This document shows positions 24,823 through 34,640 of a stretch of 64,000 nucleotides of DNA, one piece after another (the first letter of the stretch is position 1; each line of letters opens with the position of its first letter). The notes beneath the pieces were generated by a model. That model did no database searches and was not told where the DNA came from. It saw only the letters and a list, made by a program, of their open reading frames with translations. Made by a program: the position numbers and the translations under genes. Source of the DNA: Methylomonas koyamae (GTDB lineage: Bacteria > Pseudomonadota > Gammaproteobacteria > Methylococcales > Methylomonadaceae); assembly GCF_019669905.1 (NCBI RefSeq), contig NZ_AP019777.1, forward strand, positions 2,294,001 through 2,358,000. The letters are read 5' to 3'.

Positions 24823-27381
24823 ATGGCAATTAGAGTACCAACTGCCGACAGCTTCGGAACACAGTTGCGCGGGCTGCCCGATGTTCGCCAGCGCAACCAA
24901 CGCACGGCGGCGGATTTTCAAGAGCCCGGCCAAACCCTTGCGCTGGAAGCCGCCAACCAAGCCCTTGAATCGTTCAACAAAGCGGCGACCCAACTTGCCA
25001 AACAGGAGCGCCAAAAAACCATCGAGATGCAGGCCAAGGCCGGAGCCAACGAACTGGACGCATTCGACCAAGATCAAGCGTTCGGCAATCGCGATATTGG
25101 CTGGGATGGCTGGCTGAATAAAAAGGGGGCGGCGGCATTTAAACAGGATGACGGTCGCTTTTTGGCCGATGTGATTCTGGAAAATCGGCAGAAGAAAATT
25201 GATGCCATAAAACAGAATCTGGGCACTGACGAAGCGCGGGAAATGCTCGGCGAATATGCCGACCGTTCCGGCGTCAAACTGCAAGGCTTATTGAAGCGAC
25301 ACGAGAACGAACAAAACAAGAGTTTCAGTATTGGCACCCTTGCCAACCGTATCGACGTTACCAAGCGAGAGCTGGCGCTTTACAACAACGACGAAGAAAC
25401 GCTGGCAACTGGTATCGAAAAGATCATGCAAAACGCCAAGGAATTGGGAAAGGTGCAGCACGGCAGCGAGGAACTGGGCATGGTCGAAGGTCGCAAGCAA
25501 ATATCGGATGCCTTGCAACAGGCAATGCTGACCGCTCTACAGCGCAACGATTACGGCACTGCCATGAAGATTCAAGACCGTTTCGGCGAACACTTAGATC
25601 CCACCGACCGCATCAACACCCAAGACAAAATCGCCGAGCATTGGGCGGCCAACTTACTGCAAACCCAGCCCGAGCAAGTAGCCGAACTACTGAGCGCCGA
25701 CCCGCTGAAAAGCGCCATTCGTCAGCAAGAAAGCAATGGGCGAGATTTCAACGACAACGGCGAGCCGCTGGTATCCGGCGACGGCAAATCAATGTTCGCC
25801 ATGCAAGTAACCCACGACACCGCCGCCGATCCAGGCTTTGGCATTACACCCGCTCGCGAACGATCCGCCGCAGAATATAACCGGGTTGGTTCAGAGCTGG
25901 TAGACAAGCTGCGGGAACACTACCAAGGCGACCCCGCCAAAGTTGCCGCCGCGTACAACGCCGGCGCGGGCGCTGTCGATAAAGCGATTGCCGAAGGCGG
26001 AGAAAACTGGATCGATCATATACCGGAACCGACTCGGCAGAACTACATCCCTAACGTGTTGCGCAATCTACGCACCGGCACCCCGGCCGACTACATGAAC
26101 TCAATGGACCGCCGCAAATGGTTAAATGCAGCGCAAGCCCAAATCGAACACGGGCGCAGCGTTTACGCTACCGAATTGAAACGGGCAGTAGACGATCAAT
26201 ACAGCCAAGCGATCAACACCGGACAGGCCGGGGCCTTGGTGCCACCCGAAAAATTTCAGCGGGCTTTTGGCGGTAAATGGGAGGCCAACTACCAGGACTA
26301 TCGCGACAACATGGATTTTGCCGCGGCCTATTTCGGCGTCAAAACGATGCCCACCGCGCAAGCGTTGCAACTGCTGGACGCCAGTAGACCCAAGCCCGGC
26401 ACTGCCGATTTTGAACGCGAGCAAAAGCAATATGACGCGCTTTCCAAGGCGATTTCAGCGGCGGAAAAAACGCGCGACTCCGATCCTATCGCGTGGGCGG
26501 CCCAAAACGGCTACACCGTTAACCCCATAGACTGGAAGAATCGCCAAGACGCTCAAGGCGAATTGAGCCACCGCGGCAACATAGCCCGCCAACTCAAGGA
26601 GCAATACGGTACCCGGCATGCCATTCTTACCAACACGGAAGCCGACGACTTAACCCAAACCCTGAATGACGGCAGCGAAGAAGAACAGTTAACCGCGCTC
26701 GAAACGCTGGCGGACGGGATCAACGAACCAAGCGACTACGCGGCCACCTTGCAACAAATCCGCCCCGACTCCCCGGCTACTATCGTGGCCGGCTCATTGA
26801 TCGGCATGGACCGCGTTCAGAGAATCCCGGGCATTTTTCAGGATTCGATAAACGCTGTTCGCGGCATTGATGTTGCCCGCACCATTTTGAAGGGCGAAGC
26901 GATCTTGAACCCGAGTAAAGCCGAACGTGGGCAAAACGGTAAATCGACCGGAGTTGCGCTGCCGGCAGGCTTAAACCAAGCCATCTATGGCGAAATCGGC
27001 GATGCTCTGGCCGGAGACATGCAAACCGAGCAAGGCGTAGTTTCTGCTGTTCGGGCCTATTACGCCGCCAAGATGGATAAAGCCAAGGCAGCAGGCAATG
27101 GTGTACAGGATACGTTGTTGAGCGAGGCTATACAGTCGATCACGGGCGGAATCACAGAGCATGCCGGCAAGAAAATCGTGATGCCGTTCGGTATGAACGA
27201 AACCGATTTTCTGGACCAAGCCGAGGCCAAACTAAAAGAAGCCTTGGGCGCGAAAGCGGCCTTTGTCGCCTTCGGCAAAATGCCGTTGATTCCGGTCGGC
27301 GCCAATCGGTACGCGCTGCAAAATGGCACATCCATGCTTAGCGTCAATGGCAGCCCGGTAATTTTGGAGTTCGACCGATGA
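24823..27381 (+). CDS. Ejection-type virion protein with lytic transglycosylase domain
   Basis: 852 residues. Helical, Gln/Glu/Lys-rich N-terminal region (about 1-285). Then an SLT-type transglycosylase domain (about 290-375), with the likely catalytic Glu303 in IRQQESNG, SMFAMQVTHDTAADPGFG and VAAAYNAGAGAVDKA. The long C-terminal part is helical without a known motif. The architecture resembles T7 gp16-like internal virion proteins, which are ejected and cut peptidoglycan during DNA entry. It overlaps the next gene by ATGA. A tape-measure protein is less likely because there is no hydrophobic repeat region and no other tail genes. Confidence 0.72.
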   Translation: MAIRVPTADSFGTQLRGLPDVRQRNQRTAADFQEPGQTLALEAANQALESFNKAATQLAKQERQKTIEMQAKAGANELDAFDQDQAFGNRDIGWDGWLNKKGAAAFKQDDGRFLADVILENRQKKIDAIKQNLGTDEAREMLGEYADRSGVKLQGLLKRHENEQNKSFSIGTLANRIDVTKRELALYNNDEETLATGIEKIMQNAKELGKVQHGSEELGMVEGRKQISDALQQAMLTALQRNDYGTAMKIQDRFGEHLDPTDRINTQDKIAEHWAANLLQTQPEQVAELLSADPLKSAIRQQESNGRDFNDNGEPLVSGDGKSMFAMQVTHDTAADPGFGITPARERSAAEYNRVGSELVDKLREHYQGDPAKVAAAYNAGAGAVDKAIAEGGENWIDHIPEPTRQNYIPNVLRNLRTGTPADYMNSMDRRKWLNAAQAQIEHGRSVYATELKRAVDDQYSQAINTGQAGALVPPEKFQRAFGGKWEANYQDYRDNMDFAAAYFGVKTMPTAQALQLLDASRPKPGTADFEREQKQYDALSKAISAAEKTRDSDPIAWAAQNGYTVNPIDWKNRQDAQGELSHRGNIARQLKEQYGTRHAILTNTEADDLTQTLNDGSEEEQLTALETLADGINEPSDYAATLQQIRPDSPATIVAGSLIGMDRVQRIPGIFQDSINAVRGIDVARTILKGEAILNPSKAERGQNGKSTGVALPAGLNQAIYGEIGDALAGDMQTEQGVVSAVRAYYAAKMDKAKAAGNGVQDTLLSEAIQSITGGITEHAGKKIVMPFGMNETDFLDQAEAKLKEALGAKAAFVAFGKMPLIPVGANRYALQNGTSMLSVNGSPVILEFDR

Positions 27382-29090
27382 GCTATTTATTCGATACCTT
27401 AAGCCCCAATTTTGCCCGCAACCAGCAAGCTATGCTGGAACGTGATCGCGCCGAGTTGCCACAGCCGGAGCCCGGCGTGTTCACCGGACTGGACCAGGCG
27501 GACACTTACACCAACGCCCTGGAAACAATCGGCCAGGAAGCCAAAGCCGTTGGCGGTCTAGCATTGTCGCAATGGCCGAAAGCCTTGGACAACGCCCTGG
27601 ACAGCGGCGATACCTTTCAAGATTTGTGGTTGGGCGCTGTGGTCGATCCGGCCATAACCCAGCGCAAGGCGATTCGGCTCGATCCCCGCACACATGGTAT
27701 TGCCGCGCAAGTCGTCAACAGCTTGGCGACAATGTTGCCCGAAGCTATCGCGGTTGGCCCTCTAGGCGTCGGCCTGCTATCGGGAATCAGCGACACGGCC
27801 GAACAAATCCAGGAAGGCAAACCATTGGCCCCCGCCGCAGAATTTGGCGCGGTAACCGGTGTGGCGAATGCCATAGGTCTGGCGGCGCCGGCCGCGCTAC
27901 CTGTTTCAGCCGCTTGGAAAGCGCCGGCTTTGTTGCAGCGGATAACCACCGGCGCCGCAACCAATCTGGCGCTTGGCATTCCAGAACGCTATGCCAAGCA
28001 CCAGATTTTGGCGGAGGCCGGTTATCCGGAACAAGCCGAGCAATGGCGCTGGAACGACGCCACGGCCCTAGCGATTGATGCTGCGCTTGGCGCCGGCTTT
28101 GGCGCGCTCGCCCATGTGCAAGCCAAACCGTCCGAAATTGACGCAGCATTGTCGGCAAACGAAGCCCGCAGTATCGATAGCCGTGCGCCCGGCCTGCCGA
28201 TCACAGCAGAAGCCGCGAACGCCCACGCGGAAACATTCTATCGGGCAATGGACCATGCGCTGAACGATGAAGCTATTCGGGCGGAATTGCCGATGAGCGA
28301 AAGGCCGCTATTCTCGCCGGATTTGATAGCACAGGCCGGAAACCGGATGAGCCGCGGAGAACGGCAAACCCTGGAGCGGCAGAAGGCAGACATCGAATAC
28401 AAGCTGGCCGACTTCGATAACCAAGCCTCGCTTTCAGGTTACGCAAAAGCCGATTTTATCGACCAGGCCCGCGCCGAGCAGCCCCGGTACCCGGCGCGGA
28501 GGATTGCCGCGCTGGCCGAGAAAATGGCGGCAGACGCCAAGCAAAGCGACCGAGCCGAACTGCAGTCTCTTCTTGACACAATCAGCCGCAAACTGACGCA
28601 AGACGACCAGTACCGAGCCGCCCATGCCGAGCTGTCGAGGATTGAGCAAAGCTATTGGCGCGAAAACGGTTTCGTTCGAAATGCTCAGGAAGAATCAACC
28701 GCGATTGAGCAAGGCGCACGGCCCGCCGATCCGGAAATATCCGCCGGCCAGACGATGAGAGCCGCCCAGCCGGCGCAGCAGCCATCGGCGCGCGATACCG
28801 CCAGCGTAATCGATCAGCCTGCGGCACATTCGGCGCCGGACAAGCTGCAAGCATCGGTCGGGCAAACGCGGCCGCGAAGCGTATCCCCTGAAATCGACAG
28901 CGCCCGACAATGGCTCGATAGCTACGGCGACCGCGTCATGCCCTACCTGGACGACGACGGTAACGAACGTCAGGCCAGCTTGAGGGATCTCTTGAGCGAG
29001 GTCGACAACGATTTGGCCGACCTGGACTGCATCGACGCCGCCACCCAGGCCGCTATCACCTGCTTTTTAAAATTCGGAGACACTGTATGA
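27378..29090 (+). CDS. Ejection-type phage protein with hydrophobic core
   Basis: 570 residues, not matched to a named family. Residues about 110-225 are rich in Ala, Gly, Leu and Val with several segments long enough to insert in a membrane (for example around the AEAIAVGPLGVGLLSG stretch). The C-terminal half is polar, helical and Gln/Ala-rich. No signal peptide. Its place between a transglycosylase-containing protein and a large 816-residue protein, with ATGA overlaps at both ends, suggests a three-part ejection complex in which this is the membrane-interacting piece. Confidence 0.6.
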   Translation: MSYLFDTLSPNFARNQQAMLERDRAELPQPEPGVFTGLDQADTYTNALETIGQEAKAVGGLALSQWPKALDNALDSGDTFQDLWLGAVVDPAITQRKAIRLDPRTHGIAAQVVNSLATMLPEAIAVGPLGVGLLSGISDTAEQIQEGKPLAPAAEFGAVTGVANAIGLAAPAALPVSAAWKAPALLQRITTGAATNLALGIPERYAKHQILAEAGYPEQAEQWRWNDATALAIDAALGAGFGALAHVQAKPSEIDAALSANEARSIDSRAPGLPITAEAANAHAETFYRAMDHALNDEAIRAELPMSERPLFSPDLIAQAGNRMSRGERQTLERQKADIEYKLADFDNQASLSGYAKADFIDQARAEQPRYPARRIAALAEKMAADAKQSDRAELQSLLDTISRKLTQDDQYRAAHAELSRIEQSYWRENGFVRNAQEESTAIEQGARPADPEISAGQTMRAAQPAQQPSARDTASVIDQPAAHSAPDKLQASVGQTRPRSVSPEIDSARQWLDSYGDRVMPYLDDDGNERQASLRDLLSEVDNDLADLDCIDAATQAAITCFLKFGDTV

Positions 29091-31537
29091 GAAATGACTG
29101 CATTAACGCGGTAGCGCAAGCGCTGGGCCGGCCGCTGAAAGCGATTGAAGCGCAAAAAATTGAGCAACGCATTCGCGAACAAAAAGTATTGCTGGCCAAC
29201 AAAGATCGGGCCGCCTATCTCGGCATGTCGGAAGCTCAACGGCTACAAGCTGCAGCGAAAGCCGCCGCCGAACAAATCAAAGCCGACGCACTGAAAAAAC
29301 AACAACGTATCGGCCTAACGATTCTCGCGAACCAGCGCTTGAGCGATTACTTCGAACGGCAACCGGGGGCGATACTCGACAGTATCGACCGCGTTCTGGC
29401 GCCGCGCTTCGACGGCCAGGACCATATCCAATCCGCCGAGACCAAGTATCGAGCCGTATTCAACGAGTACACCCGCAGCCTGTCCGACGCGATCGATGCC
29501 TTTGGCCCGAAGCTGTTAGGCATCCTGCAAAACGATGCGGCCATGGTGCCGGTATTCAGGGAGCTGCGCGGTACCGACACTGGCAACCCAGAAGCGAAGG
29601 CCTTTGCCGGCAGACTGCGCGAAACCTTTGAAGCCATGCGCAACCGGTTTAACAATAACGGCGGCATGATCGGCAAACTGGAGGACTGGGCGCATCCACA
29701 AACCCATTCAAGCTACCTAATCTTCAAAGCTGGTAAAGCGGAATGGGTGGACTTTATCCGGCCGCTATTGGATCGCAGCCGCTACACCCGTGAAGACGGC
29801 ATGCGAATGAGCGATTCTGAACTGAGCGAGTTCCTGAGCCATGCATACGATTCCATCGTTTACGATGGAGCGTTGAAGCGGACGCCCGGGCAAAGCAGAG
29901 GCAGCGCCGCGCGCGCTAACCGCGGCCGCGAACACCGGCAATTACACTTTTCCGGGGCCGATGCCTACTTGCGCTATCACGCCCGCTTTGCCGAAAAGTC
30001 CCTGATGGCAACCATCGTCGGCCACGTCAATCAGATGAGCCGAGATATTGCCTTGATTGAGACCTTCGGGCCCAATCCGGATTTGATGTTTCGCACCTTC
30101 CTGGATAAAGCCGAGCAGGAAGCGGCGCAAGCCGGCACTGCGCCCGAACGAATCCACAAACAGCGCGGCTTTGCCGAGCGATTGTATGACGAAGTGGCCG
30201 GCAACGGCATGCAGCCTGGCAACGAAACCTTGGCCCGCTGGGCGTCTGCGGTACGCAGTTACTTGAACGTCCGCCTGGGATCGGCCGTGATTACCTCTTT
30301 CGCCGACGACGCGACCGCAATTGTGACCGCACGGGCCTTGAATATGAGCGGTACCGACTACCTGTTGGGCCAAATCAAAGCCCTGGGCAGCGACGAAGCC
30401 CGCCGCCAAGCCCGCGCCCTGGGTTTCGGGCTCGATACGGCGCTATTCGCAATTGACCGCTTCGGCCAGGAAAATCTAGTCAACGGCTTTGCGGCCAAGG
30501 TATCGGGGGCCGTGATTCGAGCGTCTGGCTTGTCGTTTATGACCGAAGCCCGTCGGCAAGGCTTTGCGGCAATGATGATGCATCAATTGGGCGACATGGT
30601 TCGGCGTTACGACTCGCTGGAGAAGCTGGACGGCGGCGACCACTCGTTATTGCTGGCGAAGGGCATTACCGATGCCGACTGGCAAATCTGGCGACAGGCC
30701 AAGCCCGAGGAATGGCAAGGTACGCCGGTTTTAACCGCCCGCGCCATTCTGAATGTCGAAGGCGATGCCAAAGCCATACAATCGGCCGCCGATAAGTTTC
30801 AGGGGGCGATCCTGGAAGAAATCGGCAATGCCATTATCGAACCCGGCGCCCGCGAACGCGCGATGACGACCGGCCGCTTGCAGCCCGGTACGGTGCTGGG
30901 CGAATTGGGCCGGTCGGTACTGCAATTTAAATCGTTTCCTATCACGATGATGACGCGACACTGGCGGCGCATGCTCAACAATCCCGGCCGAATCAGTAAG
31001 GCCGAATACTCCGCCGCTCTGATTGCCGGCACCACGTTAATGGGTGCGGTCGGCGTGCAACTCAACGAACTACTGAACGGCCGCGACCCGCTGGACATGC
31101 AACAACCGGCATTCTGGGGCCGTGCTGCGCTCAAGGGCGGCTCGTTGGGTTTTTACGGCGACTTCCTGCAATCGCAAGCGAGCCAGCACGGTACCAGCGC
31201 CTTTGCTGGCATGCTGGGGCCGTCTTTGGGATTGACCGAAGAGCTGTTGAACCTGAGCCAAGGCAACATCGTGCAAGCTCTACAAGGCGAAGATACTCAC
31301 GCCGGCGCTGAAGCGCTACGCATGCTGAAAGGGATTACGCCGGGATCTTCGCTCTGGTACGCCAAAGGCGTCATGGACCATTTAATTTTTCAACAGTTGC
31401 AAGAAATGGTTTCGCCCGGTTATCTGCGGCGAATGGAGCAGCGAGCGCAACGGGAGTTTAAGCAGAGCTACTGGTGGAAGCCTGGGACGAATACGCCACA
31501 AAGAGGGCCGAATTTGGATCGAGTAACAGGACAATAA
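29087..31537 (+). CDS. Large ejection-type phage protein
   Basis: 816 residues, mostly helical, no catalytic motif seen. The segment about 600-625 (VLQFKSFPITMMTRHWRRML) followed by Ala/Gly-rich hydrophobic helices (about 640-660) recalls the C-terminal region of large internal virion proteins of podovirus-like phages. The end is polar and basic. The frame is intact with no stop or frameshift, which argues for selection. It is the last gene of the three-gene operon and the last gene of the element. Confidence 0.6.
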   Translation: MRNDCINAVAQALGRPLKAIEAQKIEQRIREQKVLLANKDRAAYLGMSEAQRLQAAAKAAAEQIKADALKKQQRIGLTILANQRLSDYFERQPGAILDSIDRVLAPRFDGQDHIQSAETKYRAVFNEYTRSLSDAIDAFGPKLLGILQNDAAMVPVFRELRGTDTGNPEAKAFAGRLRETFEAMRNRFNNNGGMIGKLEDWAHPQTHSSYLIFKAGKAEWVDFIRPLLDRSRYTREDGMRMSDSELSEFLSHAYDSIVYDGALKRTPGQSRGSAARANRGREHRQLHFSGADAYLRYHARFAEKSLMATIVGHVNQMSRDIALIETFGPNPDLMFRTFLDKAEQEAAQAGTAPERIHKQRGFAERLYDEVAGNGMQPGNETLARWASAVRSYLNVRLGSAVITSFADDATAIVTARALNMSGTDYLLGQIKALGSDEARRQARALGFGLDTALFAIDRFGQENLVNGFAAKVSGAVIRASGLSFMTEARRQGFAAMMMHQLGDMVRRYDSLEKLDGGDHSLLLAKGITDADWQIWRQAKPEEWQGTPVLTARAILNVEGDAKAIQSAADKFQGAILEEIGNAIIEPGARERAMTTGRLQPGTVLGELGRSVLQFKSFPITMMTRHWRRMLNNPGRISKAEYSAALIAGTTLMGAVGVQLNELLNGRDPLDMQQPAFWGRAALKGGSLGFYGDFLQSQASQHGTSAFAGMLGPSLGLTEELLNLSQGNIVQALQGEDTHAGAEALRMLKGITPGSSLWYAKGVMDHLIFQQLQEMVSPGYLRRMEQRAQREFKQSYWWKPGTNTPQRGPNLDRVTGQ

Positions 31538-31568
31538 AAACCAAAAACTAGGGCAAGGTTTTATTGGT

Positions 31569-31587
31569 GGCGGTATTTTTGGCGGTA
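31569..31587 (+). repeat. 19-bp direct repeat, right copy
   Basis: GGCGGTATTTTTGGCGGTA, identical in sequence and orientation to 13721-13739, 32 bases after the last element gene. Marks the right end of the element as seen by its integrase. Confidence 0.65.
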
Positions 31588-31663
31588 CTTAGTCGGCAAG
31601 CAATGTAACGAATCCAGAAAAATCGGGAGGTTTAGAGGCTTTTGTGGGAGACGGTGTCAAATA

Positions 31664-31697
31664 AAGGGTCTAGGATTCGTCCTAAACCCTTTTTTTA
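31664..31697 (+). terminator. Strong rho-independent terminator at the right edge
   Basis: AAGGGT-C-TAGGA, TTCG tetraloop, TCCTA-A-ACCCTT, then seven T. It closes the element's last operon, or is the original tRNA terminator pushed away by insertion. Confidence 0.85.
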
Positions 31698-31750
31698 TGC
31701 CCGCGCGCCGGCTTTTCCAGTCAAGAAGGCTAGGCGGAGCTGTCTCAGAG

Positions 31751-33403
31751 CTATCGCTTGGCGCTTGAGTTGTCGGGGGTCAGAATGGTATTAGCCGGAG
31801 TGCGGCTGTCGTCCGGGGTGGGGTAGTCTTTGGTGTAATGCAGGCCGCGGCTTTCCTTGCGCTGTTGGGCGCAGCGAATGATCAGTTCGGCAACGATGAC
31901 CAGATTGCGCAGTTCCAACAGGTCGCTGGTGATGCGAAACTGGCCGTAATATTCCGCGATTTCGTCTTTCAGCAGCACTAGTCGATTCATCGCTCGTTCC
32001 AGGCGCTTGTTGGTGCGAACGATACCGACATAGTCCCACATAAAGCGGCGCAATTCGTCCCAGTTGTGGGCTATCACCACTTCCTCGTCCGAGTCGCTAA
32101 CTTTGGATTCGTCCCAGGCGGGTAACGCCGGCGGTTCCGGTAATTGGTCGAAAATTCGGCGGATATCCTGGTTGGCTTGCTCGGCGAACACCAGGCATTC
32201 CAGAAGCGAGTTACTAGCCATGCGATTGGCACCGTGCAGGCCGGTGCAGGCAACTTCGCCGATGGCGTATAAACCCGGAATGTCCGTGCGGGCGTTGGCG
32301 TCGGTAACGACGCCGCCGCAGGTATAATGCGCGGCCGGTACCACCGGAATCGGTTGCTGGCTGATGTCGATGTCCAGCTCTAGACACTGCGTGTAAATGG
32401 TCGGGAAGTGTTTTTGGATGAATTCCCTGGATTTATGGCTGATATCCAGATAGACGCATTCGATGCCGTGTTTCTTGATTTCGCTGTCTATGGCTCTGGC
32501 GACGATGTCGCGGGGCGCCAGCTCCATGCGGTCGTCGTAGCGGCGCATGAAGCGCTCGCCGTCGGGTAAGATCAAATGGCCGCCTTCGCCGCGCACTGCC
32601 TCGCTGATCAAAAAGGAGCGGGCGGTGGGGTGGTACAGGCAGGTCGGATGAAATTGCATGAATTCCATATTTGCCACTCTGCAGCCGGCCCGCCAAGCCA
32701 AGGCGATGCCGTCGCCGGTGGAGATGTGCGGATTGGTCGAGTACAGATAGACCTTATTGGCACCGCCCGTGGCCAGCACCACAACTTTGGCGGCAATCGT
32801 CTTAATTTTTCCGGATTTGTTGTCGAGAACGTAGGCGCCGCATATGCCTTGCCGCTCGGCACCCAATTTGGCTGCCGTGATCAACTCCACCACGTTATGC
32901 TGTTCCAGCAGGCTGATATTGGCATGGGCCTGGGCGCGTTCGATCAGCGACAGCGATACGGCTTTGCCGGTGGCGTCGTCGCTGTGTACGATACGGCGAT
33001 GGGAATGGCCGCCTTCTCGGTTAAGATGTAACTGTTTGACGCCGTCGGCGTCGCGCTCTTCGGTAAAGTTGACGCCCTGAGAGCGCAGCCATTCGATGCT
33101 TTTTCGGCCTTGGGCGACGGTAAGGCGGACAATGTCCGGATCGCACAGGCCGGCTCCGGCAATTAACGTATCTTCGATATGCGATTCGATCGAGTCGTAG
33201 CGGTCGTCGAATACTGCCGAAATCCCGCCTTGGGCATAGTAGGTGCTACATTCGGTCAACGCGAATTTAGCCAGTACCGCAACCTTGTAGCGGTCGGCCA
33301 AATGCAGTGCCAGACTGAGTCCGGCGCCGCCGCTGCCGGCAATCAAGATGTCGTAATAGGGTTTGGCGCTTATGGCGGTGTGGCTGTTAGTCAAGGTCGT
33401 CAA
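31751..33403 (-). CDS. nadB: L-aspartate oxidase
   Basis: FAD enzyme oxidising aspartate to iminoaspartate, the first step of NAD biosynthesis. Motifs: dinucleotide-binding [16 protein letters not shown] near the N-terminus, [14 protein letters not shown], the active-site stretch [11 protein letters not shown], and [10 protein letters not shown]. There is no ATG close to the conserved N-terminus; TTG codons at 33403 or 33394 give about 550 or 547 residues, near the E. coli 540. The frame stays open to 33583 but that part lacks conservation and overlaps rpoE. Divergent from rpoE, as in many gammaproteobacteria. Confidence 0.93.
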   Translation of the reverse strand: MTTLTNSHTAISAKPYYDILIAGSGGAGLSLALHLADRYKVAVLAKFALTECSTYYAQGGISAVFDDRYDSIESHIEDTLIAGAGLCDPDIVRLTVAQGRKSIEWLRSQGVNFTEERDADGVKQLHLNREGGHSHRRIVHSDDATGKAVSLSLIERAQAHANISLLEQHNVVELITAAKLGAERQGICGAYVLDNKSGKIKTIAAKVVVLATGGANKVYLYSTNPHISTGDGIALAWRAGCRVANMEFMQFHPTCLYHPTARSFLISEAVRGEGGHLILPDGERFMRRYDDRMELAPRDIVARAIDSEIKKHGIECVYLDISHKSREFIQKHFPTIYTQCLELDIDISQQPIPVVPAAHYTCGGVVTDANARTDIPGLYAIGEVACTGLHGANRMASNSLLECLVFAEQANQDIRRIFDQLPEPPALPAWDESKVSDSDEEVVIAHNWDELRRFMWDYVGIVRTNKRLERAMNRLVLLKDEIAEYYGQFRITSDLLELRNLVIVAELIIRCAQQRKESRGLHYTKDYPTPDDSRTPANTILTPDNSSAKR

Positions 33404-33532
33404 ATCGGTCAGCGAAAGTAAAAGTTCAACCCGGCCGCGAATAATATCTCGTTTTACCGGCCCGGTAATTTTTTTTGTAATGCCAGAACTAATAAGGTTT
33501 AATTCTGTCCACTTCAGCAGAAAAATAGAGCA

Positions 33533-34123
33533 GTGAACGAACAAATAAGCACCACCGAAGATGTCGATCAAAGCCTTGTGCACAGAGTGCAGCAGGGCGA
33601 CAAAGCGGCCTTCGATCTTCTGGTTTTAAAGTACCAGCACAAGATCGTCCACTTGGTGAATCGTTATGTCAAAGACCCAAGTGAAGCGCAGGACGTGGCC
33701 CAGGATACCTTCATCAAGGCATATCGGGCTTTGGGAGATTTTCGCGGTGAAAGCGCGTTCTACACTTGGCTGTACCGGATCGCGATAAACACGGCGAAAA
33801 ATTATCTTTTGTCGCGTTCCCGCCGCCATTTTGACTACGAGATCGACGTTCAAGATGCGGAGCAAGTGGAAAACGCTCCGCAGCTAAAAGATATAGAAAC
33901 GCCCGAGCATCAGCTGATGAACGAGCAAATCGTTGCGGTGATTAAATCCGCAATCGAAAATTTACCGGAAGAAATGCGGATTGCAATCACGCTCCGAGAA
34001 TTCGAAGGGATGAGCTATGAAGAAATAGCGGAGGCTATGGACTGCCCGATAGGCACAGTGCGTTCGCGGATTTTCAGAGCGCGCGAAGCCATTGACCAAA
34101 AATTAAACCCGTTGCTCGACTAA
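33533..34123 (+). CDS. rpoE: Envelope-stress sigma factor RpoE/AlgU
   Basis: 196-residue ECF sigma factor. Region 2 shows [18 protein letters not shown] and [41 protein letters not shown]; region 4 has [42 protein letters not shown]. It starts with GTG. It heads the operon with mucA-, mucB- and mucD-like genes, the AlgU arrangement of Pseudomonas. Activity is expected to be held by the anti-sigma factor next door. Confidence 0.96.
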   Translation: MNEQISTTEDVDQSLVHRVQQGDKAAFDLLVLKYQHKIVHLVNRYVKDPSEAQDVAQDTFIKAYRALGDFRGESAFYTWLYRIAINTAKNYLLSRSRRHFDYEIDVQDAEQVENAPQLKDIETPEHQLMNEQIVAVIKSAIENLPEEMRIAITLREFEGMSYEEIAEAMDCPIGTVRSRIFRAREAIDQKLNPLLD

Positions 34124-34133
34124 AGGTGTATCG

Positions 34134-34640
34134 ATGCAAGAACAAATTAACCAAAAACTGTCCCAATTCATAGACGACGAACTGGATGCCGCGCAATCTC
34201 TGGAGCTATTGGCAGCGATTCGTGAAGACGATGCGCTGCAGGAGAAGTTGCGGCGCTACCAAATCGCCAGCCAAATATTGAAGAGTAACGAATACTCGGC
34301 GGTGAATCGCGATTTTGCCGATAAAATCCACCAGCAACTCCGTCAAGAGCCGATTTATTTCATGCCGCGGCCGAAAATCAATCCGGTCAATTGGCAGAAA
34401 GCCGGGCTCGCGGTTGCGGCCTCCCTCGTGCTTGCGGTGGTCTGGCTGGCCAGTAAAGTCGAACCAAGGCAAAGCAATCCTTTTAACTCAGTTGGCGTCG
34501 TGGCCCACAGCGGAACATCGGCCGACGACATGCACGCCCGTTTCAAGGATTATCTGCAAGCTCACGACAATACGCTTTACGTTAATACGGTGCAGGCGGC
34601 GCAACCTTATGCGCGGGTGGTCGGCTATCCACAGGAATAG
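34134..34640 (+). CDS. rseA: Anti-sigma factor RseA/MucA
   Basis: 168 residues with one membrane helix (about 89-107, GLAVAASLVLAVVWLA). The cytoplasmic N-terminus starts with the sigma-binding pattern LSQFIDDELDAAQSLELL; the periplasmic tail is about 60 residues. It sits 10 bases after rpoE. Expected to be cut by DegS/RseP-type proteases under stress. Confidence 0.9.
   Translation: MQEQINQKLSQFIDDELDAAQSLELLAAIREDDALQEKLRRYQIASQILKSNEYSAVNRDFADKIHQQLRQEPIYFMPRPKINPVNWQKAGLAVAASLVLAVVWLASKVEPRQSNPFNSVGVVAHSGTSADDMHARFKDYLQAHDNTLYVNTVQAAQPYARVVGYPQE

Larger units (their letters stand above)
13606..31658 (+). mobile_element. Integrated satellite-like element, about 18 kb
   Basis: A block of plasmid/phage-type genes between a tRNA and the host gene nadB. 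Gene order: integrase, PLD remnant, AlpA-like regulator, small coupled genes, Toprim primase, DUF927 helicase, origin-like block, serine recombinase, gvpU, then three large ejection-type virion genes. No capsid, portal, terminase, tail or holin gene is present. A 19-bp direct repeat lies near both ends. The right edge is placed at a 7-bp CGGTGTC (31652-31658) shared with the tRNA 3' end, just before a strong terminator; this edge is weakly supported. Confidence 0.85.

Noticed and set aside
31561-31580. Inverted copy of the tRNA end (TGGTGGCG) at the right edge
   Set aside because: Only 8 bases and in inverted orientation, so it cannot be an integrase attachment repeat.
33481-33532. Sigma-E autoregulatory promoter before rpoE (GAACTA ... 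TCTGT)
   Set aside because: Spacing is about 12 bases rather than 16, so it does not fit the sigma-E consensus.
33404-33583. N-terminal extension of nadB up to 33583
   Set aside because: Overlaps the rpoE start, has no similarity to NadB, and makes the protein about 60 residues too long.
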